Shown here: piece after piece, positions 15,903 through 25,054 of the stretch
Numbering within the stretch: position 1 is the stretch's first letter
Layout of the letters: each line of letters starts with the position of its first letter
DNA from: Corynebacterium vitaeruminis DSM 20294
Lineage (GTDB): Bacteria > Actinomycetota > Actinomycetes > Mycobacteriales > Mycobacteriaceae
Reading direction: 5' to 3'
Assembly (NCBI RefSeq): GCF_000550805.1
Contig: NZ_CP004353.1
Span: 310,001 to 374,000 of the forward strand
DNA length: 64,000 nucleotides
The notes under the pieces: model-generated
Told to the model about the DNA's origin: nothing
Database searches by the model: none
The model's input: the letters and a program-made list of their open reading frames with translations, nothing else
Made by a program: the position numbers and the translations under genes

Positions 15903-16628
15903 ATGCGTTTCCCAGGACACAACGAACACTTCGGCCGCGGATTCGACGAGGAGGGCTTCGGCCCAAGGGGCGGCGCCCGCGGGCGCCGCGGACATGGTGG
16001 ACACGGCGGGCCCGGCAGGCACGGCGGCCCGGGTGCGATGCCCGGCCCCGGATTCGGCCACGGCCCTGACCTCGATCCCCGAGAGCACTTCGGTCGCGGC
16101 CGCGGCAAGGGCCGCGGCGGGCGCGCCGGCCGCGGCGACCTGCGCACCGCGGTGCTGCTGCTCGTCGCCGAGGAGCCGATGCACGGCTACCAGATCATGA
16201 ACACCATCGCCGAGCGAACCGAGGGCAATTGGAAGCCCAGCCCGGGCGCTATCTACCCGACGCTGAGCCTGCTCGAGGACGAGGGGCTGATCACCGTGGA
16301 GAAGGAGGCGGGCCGCAAGCTCGCGACGATCACGGAGGCGGGCACGCAGCTCGTCGACAAGCAAAAGCAAGAATGGGCGAACTTCTTTGACGCCTATCGC
16401 GAGCCGGAGGGCAGGCCCCCGTTCGGACCGCGCGGTCGAGGCTTCTCGCCGCGGGACGGGCGCCGCTGGTTCGGCAATCCGGCGCTCATGGAGTCGCTCG
16501 GCGGCCTGCGCCAGGTGATCATGGACGCGCGCGAGGAGGATCAGGACAAGGTCTTGGACATCCTCGACGAGGCCATCGCCCGCATCCGCGAGCTCGGCAA
16601 CGAGGACGATGAGCCGGCCAAAGACTAA
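15903..16628 (+). CDS. PadR-family transcriptional regulator with Gly/His/Arg-rich N-terminus
   Basis: 241 residues. The PadR winged helix is in the middle (about 80-160): LLLVAEEPMHGYQIM, GAIYPTLSLLEDEGLI. A C-terminal acidic helix probably dimerises. The first 75 or so residues are low-complexity, rich in Gly, His and Arg, ending in a basic GRGKGRGGRAGRG stretch. This could bind metal or nucleic acid, but that is inference. ATG 15903 is preferred over ATG 15894 because GAAAGGA (15887-15893) is at ideal spacing. It is convergent with the OPT gene across a shared terminator. Confidence 0.85.
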   Translation: MRFPGHNEHFGRGFDEEGFGPRGGARGRRGHGGHGGPGRHGGPGAMPGPGFGHGPDLDPREHFGRGRGKGRGGRAGRGDLRTAVLLLVAEEPMHGYQIMNTIAERTEGNWKPSPGAIYPTLSLLEDEGLITVEKEAGRKLATITEAGTQLVDKQKQEWANFFDAYREPEGRPPFGPRGRGFSPRDGRRWFGNPALMESLGGLRQVIMDAREEDQDKVLDILDEAIARIRELGNEDDEPAKD

Positions 16629-16636
16629 ATAACTAA

Positions 16637-16673
16637 AATGGAGCGCCCCGGTCTGTGCCGGTGGCGCTCCATT
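16637..16673. terminator. Bidirectional terminator between padR and OPT gene
   Basis: AATGGAGCGCC (16637-16647) pairs perfectly with GGCGCTCCATT (16663-16673). A-rich sequence on the left gives the minus-strand transcript a U-containing tail. Confidence 0.75.
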
Positions 16674-16691
16674 GTGTTGGCTGAGGAAGAA

Positions 16692-18656
16692 CTAGATCTT
16701 CACGCTGATCTTCTGCACCCAGCGGTACAGGGCGACGATGATCGCCACGAAGACGATGATGCCCAGCCACTGCGCGAAGGCGCCGAAGTCGAACAAGGCC
16801 ATCGGGGATTCCTTGCCGGTGGCGCCGATGACGGCGGCGTTGAACACGCCGAACAGGGACTCGCCCACGATGAGGCCGGTGGCCAGCAGGATGCCCATGC
16901 GCTTGACCGTCTCCGGCTTGGACTGGCGGTCCGCCCAGCGGTCGTAGAACATGCCGATGAACGCGCCGATCGGGATCATGAGGGTCAGCGAGATCGGCAG
17001 GTACATGCCCATGCCGACGGCCAGCGGCGGCAGGGAGAAGCGCGAGGTCTTACGCAGCACCTCGTCGACGATGATGATGCCCACGCCGATGAGCGCGCCC
17101 AGGCCGATGCGCGACCAGTCGAGCGAGTTGCCGAAGATGCCGTTGGCGACCGAGGACAACAGGGCTGCCTGCGGGGCCGCGAGCGCGTTGTCGCCCGCGC
17201 CCTCCATGCCCACGAAGCCGAAGCCGTTGAGCATCAGCTGAAGCACCGGCGGGATGATGATGGAGCCGAAGAACACGCCGATGACCAGCGCGACCTGCTG
17301 CTTCCACGGGGTTGCGCCGACCAGCTGGCCGGTCTTGAGGTCCTGCAGGTTGTCGTTCGAGATCGTCGCGATGCCGAAGACCACCGCCGAGGTAAACAGG
17401 GTGTAGGCGACCAGCGCCGGGGCGTTGGTGTCCGACTCGTTGCCCGTGACCACCTTGATGAGCAGGGCGGAGGCGAGGACCACGATGATGCCCACGCCGG
17501 AGATCGGGGAGTTGGACGCGCCGATGAGGCCGGCCATGTAGCCACAGACCGAGGCGACGATGAGTCCGATGAGCAGCACGAAGATGATGCTCAGGGTGAC
17601 CAGCGTGCCGGTGTGGTGGGAGATCGCGGACTCGTGGATGAACAGGTACAGCAGCGCGCCGACCGGCAGCATGGAGGCCAGGATGACGCCGATGACCACG
17701 TTGAACGGGATGTCGCGCTCGGTGATGTCCACCTCGGCGCCGGACTGGCGCGCCCGCGAGGAGGCCAGGGAATCCTTGATGCCCTTGACGATGGGGCCGA
17801 TGATCTTCAGCAGGGTCCACACGGCGGCAACCGCCATCGCGCCCGCACCCACGAAGCGAACCTCAGAGGAGAACGTGTGGGAGACTACGGTCGCCAGCTC
17901 GTCGGTTCCGATGGAGCCGGAGCTGAAGGTCGGCAGCAGGATGAAGAAGGAGATGACCAGGCCCACGATCATGGCGATACCGACGCTCACGCCGACCAGG
18001 TGTCCCACGCCGATGAGCGCGAGCGAGAGGCTCGAGCCCACCATCGTGCCGCCGGGGCCGAAGCGGAAGACGGCGGACAGCTCGCCCGCGGTCGCCTTCA
18101 TCGCCGTCAGCAGGCCCATGCCTGCTGAACCCAGGCCGCCCGCGATGATGACGTGCAGGCCGCGGCGGTTTTCCTCGTGGTTGGCCTCGTCGGCCTCGAC
18201 GTCGCCGATCTTGAGCACCTCGGCCGCGGCCACGCCCTCCGGGTAGGGGAGGTTGGAGCCGGTAACCAGCGCGCGGCGCAGCGGGATCGAGTACATGACG
18301 CCCAAGACGCCGCCGATGGCGCACACGAAGGCCGTGGTCCAGTACGGGAACCCGGACCACCAGCCGATCATGACCAGACCCGGGAGGACGAAGATGATGG
18401 CCGACAGCGTGCCCGCCGCAGACGCGATGGTCTAGACGATGTTGTTCTCCACGATCGTGTGGCCCGCGAACTTGCGTAGGATGGCCATGGAGATGACGGC
18501 CGCGGGGATGGAGGTGGCGAAGGTGAGTCCGACCTTGAGGCCTAGGTACACATTCGCCGCCGTAAAGACGAGAGTAATGAGTCCGCCGATGATTACGGCT
18601 CGGAGAGTGAGCTCCTTGACGCCCGATCCGGCGGAACGCGTGGTCTGTGTGGCCAC
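16692..18656 (-). pseudogene. OPT-family oligopeptide transporter, interrupted by in-frame TAG
   Basis: From GTG 18656 (after GAAAGGA) to 16692 the frame would encode about 654 residues with the many hydrophobic helices of the OPT/YSL family (peptides or metal-siderophore uptake). It is broken only by one amber codon (18432-18434, minus strand) after ENNIV. Homology continues in the same frame with TIASAAGTLSAIIF. OPT proteins I recall read ENNIVQTIASA here, so a CAG-to-TAG change is the simplest explanation. The downstream part could restart at ATG 18371 (559 residues), but it would lack the first helices. Pseudogene, strain variant or sequence error cannot be separated here. Confidence 0.8.
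18432..18434 (-). other. In-frame amber codon in OPT gene
   Basis: The minus strand reads GTC TAG ACC ATC. A single transition would restore GTC CAG ACC ATC (V-Q-T-I), the family consensus. Confidence 0.75.
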
Positions 18657-18816
18657 GGTGATTCCTTTCAAAAGGGTGCGGACCGGCGGCAGGCACGTGT
18701 TGCCTACAACCGGCTTAACCCCTAAAGCGTAGAACGTCACATTGTGTGAATCCAATTGTCGAACGGAATTCAAAACTGATAAAGCCCGCAGAAGCGGGCA
18801 TAAATACACACAGAAA

Positions 18817-20343
18817 TCAGGAACGGTCGGCCAGCGTCGGGCGCACCGGGCGGGCCAGCTGCGTCATGAGCTTGCGCCCGCGCAGCTCGACGGACTTCAT
18901 GAGGGTCCACCGCGCCTGTTCGGCCTCGTTGGCCTTGGCCAGCGTGGAGGCGTTGGTGAGCACGCGGCCCGGGGTGTCCTTGGCCAGCTCGGTCAGGCGC
19001 GCGGCGGTGTTCACGGCGTCGCCGATGACCGTGTACTCGAAGCGGTCGTGGCCGCCGATGTGGCCCGCGACCACGTGGCCGGCCGCCACGCCGATGCCCG
19101 CCTGCAGGCGCAGGTCCTTGAGCTCCTGGCGCAGCTCGCGGGCCGCGGTGAGCGCGTGGCCGGTGGCGTCGGACAGCGTAATCGGCGCGCCGAAGACGGC
19201 CAGCGCCGCGTCGCCCTGGAACTTGTTGATGATGCCCTTGTTGCGGTGGACCACGTCGACGACGTGCTCGAAGAAGCGGTTGAGCTCCTCGACGACCTCT
19301 TCCGGGTCGTGGTTGACGGCGAAGGTGGTCGAGCCGATCACGTCCACGAAGATGACGGCCACCTCGCGGTCCTCGCCGCCGAGCTCGGGGCGCTCCTCGA
19401 GCGCGCGACGGGCGACCTCGATGCCGACGTAGCGGCCGAAAATGTCGCGCACCCGTTGGCGCTCCTTGAGCCCGCGCATCATCTCGTTGAAGCCGGCCTG
19501 TAAGACGCCGATCTCGGAGCCGTCGTAGATGTCCACCTGGACGTCGCTGTCGCCGCGGCGGACCTGGTTGATGGCGCGCTGCAGCTCGAGGATCGGGTCG
19601 ACGACGCTCATGACCACCAGGGTGGTGCCCAGGAAGCCGGTCACGAGTGCCGTCGCGCACAGCGCGGCGATGCCGGGGATGATGTCCTTGACGTTGCCGG
19701 TGAAAAAGCCCGTGTCCTGCCCGATGATCATGAGCAGCACGCCGAGGATGGGCACGCCGGAGGTGAGCAGCCACGTGGCGCGCAGGCGCTGGGTGATCGG
19801 CGGCTCGAGCGTGGAGTCCTCGAAGCGGCGGGCGAGCGCGGTGGCGGCGACCGGGCGCACGAGGCGCTCGGCCTCGAGGTAGGTCAGCAGAACGACCACC
19901 CCGCCCGCGAGCAGCGTGGCCACCGACACCACCAGCGCCAGCCTGCCGGATTCCCGCGCGGCGGCGATGGCGACGATGAAGATGCCGATGGCCCAGACCA
20001 TCGCGCACAGCGCCGCTTGGTAGAAGGGGATGCGCATGACGAGGTTGCGCACCATGTTGGGGTCGTGTCTGTCCGGGTGCCGCTGCCAGTCGAGCACTGG
20101 GCGGAACAATATAAAGGTGACGATCCCGCCGAACAGGACCGCCAGCACCAAGTAGATGAGCCCGATGAGCCCGAGCGATCCCGTGGGGGAGGAGAAGTCC
20201 TTGAACCCGGGCAGCGGGACGAGGAAGCGGAGGAAGAGCATGATGGCGATCGCCGCCGCTACGTTGGACCCGAGCACCGTCGTGGCGTATAGCGGCCACG
20301 AGGTGCCCGACAGCCACTTCAGGGTATGCCACACTCTGCTCAT
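18817..20343 (-). CDS. cyaB: Membrane-bound class III adenylate cyclase CyaB
   Basis: 508 residues: six predicted membrane helices, a HAMP linker (VVMSVVDPILELQRAINQV) and a C-terminal class III cyclase domain. Metal-binding Asp residues are in VIFVDVIGST and KFQGDAALAVFGAP. The substrate and transition-state residues are in FEYTVIGDAVNTAARL. This matches CyaB of C. glutamicum, which supplies cAMP to the global regulator GlxR. ATG 20343 is used; a GTG two codons upstream is an alternative. It is divergent from holB. Confidence 0.93.
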   Translation of the reverse strand: MSRVWHTLKWLSGTSWPLYATTVLGSNVAAAIAIMLFLRFLVPLPGFKDFSSPTGSLGLIGLIYLVLAVLFGGIVTFILFRPVLDWQRHPDRHDPNMVRNLVMRIPFYQAALCAMVWAIGIFIVAIAAARESGRLALVVSVATLLAGGVVVLLTYLEAERLVRPVAATALARRFEDSTLEPPITQRLRATWLLTSGVPILGVLLMIIGQDTGFFTGNVKDIIPGIAALCATALVTGFLGTTLVVMSVVDPILELQRAINQVRRGDSDVQVDIYDGSEIGVLQAGFNEMMRGLKERQRVRDIFGRYVGIEVARRALEERPELGGEDREVAVIFVDVIGSTTFAVNHDPEEVVEELNRFFEHVVDVVHRNKGIINKFQGDAALAVFGAPITLSDATGHALTAARELRQELKDLRLQAGIGVAAGHVVAGHIGGHDRFEYTVIGDAVNTAARLTELAKDTPGRVLTNASTLAKANEAEQARWTLMKSVELRGRKLMTQLARPVRPTLADRS

Positions 20344-20427
20344 GCCCACTACTTTAACCCGAGCGGGCAGGCTCCGTGACCGGTACCCGCAGGAGATTGC
20401 GCGACGCCTCGGGGTGCCACGGGGCGG

Positions 20428-20450
20428 GCGCCGTAGGCGTCGTAAAGCGA
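20428..20450 (-). repeat. Dispersed repeat copy between cyaB and holB
   Basis: GCGCCGTAGGCGTCGTAAAG followed by CGA, the inverted orientation of the family. It lies upstream of holB rather than at a gene end. Confidence 0.55.
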
Positions 20451-20484
20451 TGCGTGTCGGGCGACTCGTCTACGCTTGAGACTC

Positions 20485-21681
20485 GTGAGCGAGGATATCT
20501 TTAGCCAACTTGGCGTGGGCGGGCAGGTCGCGGAGCAGCTGCGGGCTGCGGCGCTAGCGGCGCGTCGCGGCGATGAAGGCTCCGCGATGACGCACGCCTG
20601 GCTGTTTACGGGCCCGCCCGGCTCGGGGCGCTCGGTCGCAGCGCTCGCCTTCGCCGCCGCGCTGGAATGCGAGGACCCAGACGTGGTCGGCTGCGGCCGC
20701 TGCCCGCAGTGCCTTGCGGTCAAGGCCCGCACGCACGGGGACGTCCTCTTCATCGAGCCGCGTGAGCTGGTTATTTCGGTGAAAACCGTGCGCGAGGAGG
20801 TCGTCTTTCCCGCCGCCATGCAGCCCACCGTCTCCCGCTGGCGGGTGGTCATCTTGGACAACGCCGATCGCCTCAACGAATACTCCGGAAACGCACTGCT
20901 CAAGACGTTTGAGGAGCCGCCCGCGCACTCTGTCATCATCCTCTGCGCGCCCTCGGCCGACCCGGAGGACGTCATCCCCACGCTCGTCTCGCGCAGCCGC
21001 CACCTTTATATCCCGCTGCCCAGAGTCGACGAGGTCGCGGCGATCCTCACCCGCGACGGGCAGATTTCCGAGCAGGCCGCGCGCCTTGCCGCTTCTGCCA
21101 CGGGCAACCACGTGGGCCGCGCCCGCAGGCTCGCCACCGACAAGGAGGCGCAGCAGCGCCGCTCGAGCATCCTCCACCTCGCCGAGCTCGTCTACCACGG
21201 CGACCAGGCGTTTATCGCGGTCACGGACATCGTGAAGAAGACCACCAGGGCCGCCGAGGCGCAGCTGACCGAGGAGAACGAGGTCGAGATGGAAAAGCTA
21301 CGCACCGCGTTAGGCATGGGTGCCAAAGGCAGGGGCGTGCAAAAGGCGCAGCGCGGCGTCGCGGGCCAGCTCAAGGGCCTCGAGGACCTGCAGAAAAAGC
21401 GCAAGACCCGCGCCATCCGCGACGCCCTCGACATGTCGCTCGTCGACCTTGCCGGCCTCTACCGTGACGCGCTCATGCTGGCCACGAACGCGCAGGTGGG
21501 CCTCATCCACCCCGACATGCAGCCGCTCGCCCAGGACCTCGCGAAGGTCGGCCCGCGGGGGCTCGCCGCCTGCATCGACGCCGTCATGGAGGCCCGCCAC
21601 GCGATCGACGTCAACGTCCGCCCCGAGGCCGCGATGGACGCGATGGTCGGCCGCATCCGCCTCGCGTCCGGCGTTTCCTAG
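20485..21681 (+). CDS. holB: DNA polymerase III delta' subunit
   Basis: 398 residues. The P-loop reads TGPPGSGRSV, with Arg in place of the ATP-binding Lys, as expected for delta' that does not hydrolyse ATP. The zinc module Cys-x8-Cys-x2-Cys-x2-Cys (CEDPDVVGCGRCPQC) follows. AAA+ sensor-like LLKTFEEPPAHSVIIL is present. It is part of the clamp loader. GTG 20485 fits the family start (SEDIFSQL); a TTG three codons upstream is possible. Confidence 0.95.
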   Translation: MSEDIFSQLGVGGQVAEQLRAAALAARRGDEGSAMTHAWLFTGPPGSGRSVAALAFAAALECEDPDVVGCGRCPQCLAVKARTHGDVLFIEPRELVISVKTVREEVVFPAAMQPTVSRWRVVILDNADRLNEYSGNALLKTFEEPPAHSVIILCAPSADPEDVIPTLVSRSRHLYIPLPRVDEVAAILTRDGQISEQAARLAASATGNHVGRARRLATDKEAQQRRSSILHLAELVYHGDQAFIAVTDIVKKTTRAAEAQLTEENEVEMEKLRTALGMGAKGRGVQKAQRGVAGQLKGLEDLQKKRKTRAIRDALDMSLVDLAGLYRDALMLATNAQVGLIHPDMQPLAQDLAKVGPRGLAACIDAVMEARHAIDVNVRPEAAMDAMVGRIRLASGVS

Positions 21682-21684
21682 GCA

Positions 21685-21703
21685 TTTTCGCTTATCGACG
21701 CCC
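21685..21703 (+). repeat. Dispersed repeat copy just after the holB stop
   Basis: TTTTCGCTTATCGACGCCC starts 4 bases after the holB stop, in the orientation with the T-run first. Confidence 0.5.
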
Positions 21704-21846
21704 ACCGCCACCCGCCCCGCGCCCCGAGGGGTAGGAAGCAGCCGCCTTTTTCGCCCACGACCTGCGCCTTCGGGGTGCAGAAACCGCCATTTTGTAGCTA
21801 GTTCCGCTCGTACTGTACAATCAGCAACCGGTACTTTTCGTACCGC

Positions 21847-21919
21847 GCCGCCTTAGCTCAGTCGGTAGAGCATTTCACTCGTAATGAAAAGGTCGCGAGT
21901 TCGATTCTCGCAGGCGGCT
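21847..21919 (+). tRNA. tRNA-Thr (anticodon CGT)
   Basis: 73 bases forming a full cloverleaf: acceptor GCCGCCT/AGGCGGC, D-arm GCTC/GAGC, anticodon stem TTTCA/TGAAA with loop CTCGTAA (anticodon CGT), and T-arm GCGAG-TTCGATT-CTCGC. The 3' CCA is not encoded. It reads ACG codons. Confidence 0.97.
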
Positions 21920-21925
21920 CAATAA

Positions 21926-21980
21926 AACAGCAGGTCATGGCACGTTTCTGGGGGAACAGTCGTGGCCTGCTGTTGCTTTT
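21926..21980 (+). terminator. Terminator of tRNA-Thr
   Basis: AACAGCAGG (21926-21934) pairs with CCTGCTGTT (21966-21974), followed by GCTTTT. This hairpin makes a coding start upstream of 22039 unlikely for the next gene. Confidence 0.65.
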
Positions 21981-22047
21981 CCTACCCTGGTATTGCATCT
22001 GTCGTGGTTGGAAATGGTGCGAAGATTTCGTTGCTAGCATGGGCAGC

Positions 22048-22602
22048 ATGGCTTCACCGCAAACCTTGAGCGAACAGGATCGCAGGCTCGTCGCGGGGTG
22101 GGCCGCTGCCTGCGCGGCGCGCGTGCTTCCGTTGTTCGAGGCAGAGGTGCCGAATGACCTACGAGTGCGTGACGGCATCGAGCGGGTGCGAGCCTACGGC
22201 CGAGGTGAACTTGAGTCTGCCGGTGAGATCAAACGCCGCTTTGAAGCTGGGCGTGCAGCGGGCTCGACCAAGGTTCCTGCGGCGGTGGCGGCGGCGAGGG
22301 CTGCGGGCCAAGCCTCCGGTGTGGCGCATATGGGCGCGCACGCGCTTGGAGCCGCGGCGTATGCCGCCAAAGCTCGGTTCCTCGCGGCGGCACAAGGACA
22401 GGAAGAAGCCGAGCGGTGCGCGGAGGTGGAGTGGCAGATAGCTGCCATGTCGCCGGAGGTTCGGCGGGCTTTGGCACAGCTTCCGGAGTTAGGAACAAAC
22501 TCCTCGGGGCCTTTGGGAAAAGGGCTTTTGACGGCTGGCGTTCTGGGGATGACGATCAGCGAGATCCAGGCGGCGCTTGCCGACGCAACACAACCTCGCT
22601 AG
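22048..22602 (+). CDS. Putative Imm5-like immunity protein
   Basis: 184 residues, alpha-helical and Ala-rich. SEQDRRLVAGWAAACAARVLPLFE and an Ala-rich helix region (AAARAAGQASGVAHMGAHALGAA) resemble proteins annotated as putative immunity proteins, though I recognise this from general pattern only. No toxin gene is adjacent, so it may be an orphan. ATG 22048 or the in-frame ATG 22039 are both possible. It begins right after the tRNA-Thr terminator. Confidence 0.6.
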   Translation: MASPQTLSEQDRRLVAGWAAACAARVLPLFEAEVPNDLRVRDGIERVRAYGRGELESAGEIKRRFEAGRAAGSTKVPAAVAAARAAGQASGVAHMGAHALGAAAYAAKARFLAAAQGQEEAERCAEVEWQIAAMSPEVRRALAQLPELGTNSSGPLGKGLLTAGVLGMTISEIQAALADATQPR

Positions 22603-23120
22603 CACTTGTACTGATCCGGGAACCGCACGCACAGCGGCGGCAGCTCTTGATCGGGCCCGTACCCATCGGCGGAATCCGGGTTGAAGGTGGGGCTCGCGGC
22701 GGTGGGCGCGGTGCGAGTTGGGGTGGTGCGCGTGGGGGTCGGGTTGTCGTCGAGGGAGCCGAGGGGCTCGACCTCGGGGATCGTGACGGGGGAGCTGTCC
22801 TCGGTGAGCTCGGTGTCGGGGTACATATTCTCGCAGTACTCGGTGTAGCCAATCGTGTCGTCGCTGAAGAGCGTGAGGCCGGACAGCCACTCGTTGCAGG
22901 CCTTGATGGTCCTGCCGTTCTGGGTGACCGGCTCCTGCCCGGTTGGGGCATGGAAGTCGGCGGGGTTGATGCTTGTGGGCACGGTCGAGGAGGCCGAGCT
23001 GGTCGCGCTTTCCGTGACGGTCACGGTGACCGCTGCGGGCGTGGAGTCGTCGTGTGAACAGGCAGTGAGCAGGGTGGGTGTAGCCAGCACGCACATCGCG
23101 CCCGTGAGGAGCTTTTTCAT
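22599..23120 (-). CDS. Predicted lipoprotein, Thr/Pro-rich
   Basis: 173 residues from ATG 23120 (MKKLLTGA). A lipoprotein signal peptide ends in the lipobox LLTAC. A Ser/Thr-rich linker, a small domain with three Cys (KACNEW, EYCENM, PLCVRF, plus the C-terminal Cys) and a Thr/Pro/Arg stretch follow. No known function. Its stop overlaps the stop of the immunity-like gene by 4 bp, convergently. Confidence 0.7.
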   Translation of the reverse strand: MKKLLTGAMCVLATPTLLTACSHDDSTPAAVTVTVTESATSSASSTVPTSINPADFHAPTGQEPVTQNGRTIKACNEWLSGLTLFSDDTIGYTEYCENMYPDTELTEDSSPVTIPEVEPLGSLDDNPTPTRTTPTRTAPTAASPTFNPDSADGYGPDQELPPLCVRFPDQYKC

Positions 23121-23379
23121 GGGAATCCTAAAGGTCATTCTTGTGAGGGGGAGGGGTGTTTGCCGAGGCGAGGGAACGGATCCGCAAACGATTTCAGGCT
23201 ACGCCTAGGGCGCGACAGGTGATGAATCATCTGTTCGAAAAGTGGCAGGTGGCGGGCGTGGAAGGCGGCTAATCGCGTGGGAAAGTGGGGTTAACCGGGG
23301 GTGTACAAATAACTGCTTCAAGATGGAAGTTTCCCGACTTTGTGAAGTTTGCGATGTGGGTCACGCTAACATGTGATGC

Positions 23380-24579
23380 ATGACACGTAATGGGATCCCG
23401 ATGTGGCTGGGCATCGCCCTCGCCAATTTCACCGTCGCATGGGGTGGCAATCAGTACACGCCCATGCTCATCTTCTACCGTCAGCAGGGCGTATTTAGTT
23501 CGTTGTTCGTGGATCTCATGCTCGTGTCCTACGCCGCCGGAATCGCCGTGGGCCTGCTCGTCGCTGGCCACCTTTCGGACCGCTATGGCCGCAAGCCGGT
23601 CATGATGCCGATCCCGATCGTCGCCGCGATCGCCTCGCTGGCCATCGCGATCGGCGAGCAGAACGAGCTGCTCATGACGGTGGGGCGCTTCCTCGCCGGC
23701 ATCGCCGTCGGCGTGGCCATGACCGCGGGCGGCGCCTGGATCAAGGAGCTCAGCTCCAGGAAGTTCGACCCCAAGGCCGTGCCCACCTCGGGCGCGAAGC
23801 GCGCCTCCATGGCGCTGACCGCGGGCTTCGCGCTGGGCCCGGTGTGCTCCGGCGTGCTCGCCCAGTGGGTGGCGATGCCGGGCAAGCTCCCGTACCTGGT
23901 TCACATCGTCATCTCGATTGCCGCGATCTGGCTCATCAAGGATCTCCCCGAGACCCGCCACTCCACGCACCTGCACGAAAAGGGCGGCTTCCTAAAGGAC
24001 ATGGCCATCCCGTCGATCAAGGCCCCGCGCTTCTTGCTGGTGGTCACCCCGATGGCGCCGTGGGTCTTCGGCGCGGGCTTTACTTCGTACGCGATCCTGC
24101 CCGCGCAGATCCGCCACCTCATGACCTACCCCATCGCCATGACCGCGCTCATTGCGCTGGTCACTCTCGGCTCGGGCTTCCTCATCCAGCAGGTCGGCCC
24201 GCAGATCGCGGGCGAGTCGAAGGTGCGCGGCCCGGTCACCGCGCTGGTGCTCACCGTCATCGGCATGGGCCTGGCCACCATCGACGTCACCCACCCGAGC
24301 GTCTGGTTCACTATGATCTGCGGCGTCTTCCTGGGTGTTACCTACGGCCTGTGCTCCTACATCGGCCTGGCCGAGACCCAGGAGATCGCCACCCCGGAGG
24401 ACATGGCGGGGCTGACGGGCATCTTCTACATCCTGAGCTACGTGGGCATGTTGTTCCCGGCCGCGCTGACGAAGCTGTCCGACTGGTTTAGCTACACGGA
24501 GATGCTCGGCTTCGGCGTGGCGGTCGCGCTGTTCTCGCTGGTGGCCACCATCTTCAACGCCCGCAGGCTGCCTAGGTGA
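23380..24579 (+). CDS. MFS transporter
   Basis: 399 residues and 12 predicted helices. The A-type motif GHLSDRYGRKPVM lies after helix 2, a major-facilitator hallmark. The substrate is unknown. An imperfect palindrome (GTGATGCATGAC) overlaps the start ATG. The 3' end overlaps the convergent arsR gene by 8 bp, but there is no direct sign it belongs to the arsenic cassette. Confidence 0.88.
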   Translation: MTRNGIPMWLGIALANFTVAWGGNQYTPMLIFYRQQGVFSSLFVDLMLVSYAAGIAVGLLVAGHLSDRYGRKPVMMPIPIVAAIASLAIAIGEQNELLMTVGRFLAGIAVGVAMTAGGAWIKELSSRKFDPKAVPTSGAKRASMALTAGFALGPVCSGVLAQWVAMPGKLPYLVHIVISIAAIWLIKDLPETRHSTHLHEKGGFLKDMAIPSIKAPRFLLVVTPMAPWVFGAGFTSYAILPAQIRHLMTYPIAMTALIALVTLGSGFLIQQVGPQIAGESKVRGPVTALVLTVIGMGLATIDVTHPSVWFTMICGVFLGVTYGLCSYIGLAETQEIATPEDMAGLTGIFYILSYVGMLFPAALTKLSDWFSYTEMLGFGVAVALFSLVATIFNARRLPR

Positions 24580-24937
24580 GGTGCAAGAGCGCGCTGAGCT
24601 TCTGGAACTCCTCGGCCACGACGTAATGGGTGACCTTGAGCCCGGAACGCTTCTTTGCCAGGAGCCCGGTCTTGGTGAGCTTCTTCAGATGATGGGAGAC
24701 CGTCGACTGGCTCAGCCCGCTGAGCGCGGTGAGTTCCGTGACGGTGAGCGGCTCGCAGCGCCGGTCCGCGATGTGGGAGATGAGTAGCAGCCTCGTCGGA
24801 TCCGCAAGCGCCTTGAAGGAGACGGAAAAGCGTTCGGCCTCCTCGGGTGTGAGCACCGTGTACCCCATGCAGCACGGATCCCCCTCGGATATGTCGGCGA
24901 TCTCGAGGCGGCGTCCTGGTTCCAACGGTTGGGTCAC
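24572..24937 (-). CDS. arsR: ArsR/SmtB-family arsenite-responsive repressor
   Basis: 121 residues from GTG 24937. The winged helix is SFKALADPTRLLLISHIADR and SGLSQSTVSHHLKKL. The arsenite-sensing thiols are a Cys pair at residues 22-23 (DPCCMG) and Cys61 (RRCEP), the spacing seen in the C. glutamicum ArsR1-type site. I rejected the longer start at ATG 25003 because it lies inside the inverted-repeat operator. It is divergent from acr3. Confidence 0.9.
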   Translation of the reverse strand: MTQPLEPGRRLEIADISEGDPCCMGYTVLTPEEAERFSVSFKALADPTRLLLISHIADRRCEPLTVTELTALSGLSQSTVSHHLKKLTKTGLLAKKRSGLKVTHYVVAEEFQKLSALLHLT

Positions 24938-24990
24938 CCCGCCAATATTAGTAGCCCCATGTCTGGGGTGAAAATCCGTGCCAAGTAGTG

Positions 24991-25008
24991 TATTGATAAA
25001 CATCGATA
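24991..25008. promoter_or_regulatory. ArsR operator in arsR-acr3 divergent promoter
   Basis: TATTGAT-AAAC-ATCGATA is an inverted repeat with one mismatch and typical ArsR-type half-sites. It is placed between the divergent arsR and acr3 starts, so one site could control both. Confidence 0.6.
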
Positions 25009-25054
25009 CAACCTCGTCGGCGAGGCGAGAACTTTAGCGTCGGAAAGCGAAGCA

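Noticed and set aside
16638..18128. Long plus-strand open frame, rich in Asp, His and Arg, opposite the OPT gene
   Set aside because: Composition is typical of antisense to a membrane-protein gene; no ribosome binding site and no domain.
21900..21925. Possible attachment site at the tRNA-Thr 3' end
   Set aside because: No second copy of the tRNA 3' sequence and no integrase gene is visible in the window.
24938..25003. Longer arsR start at ATG 25003
   Set aside because: This codon falls inside the inverted-repeat operator; GTG 24937 gives the usual family length.
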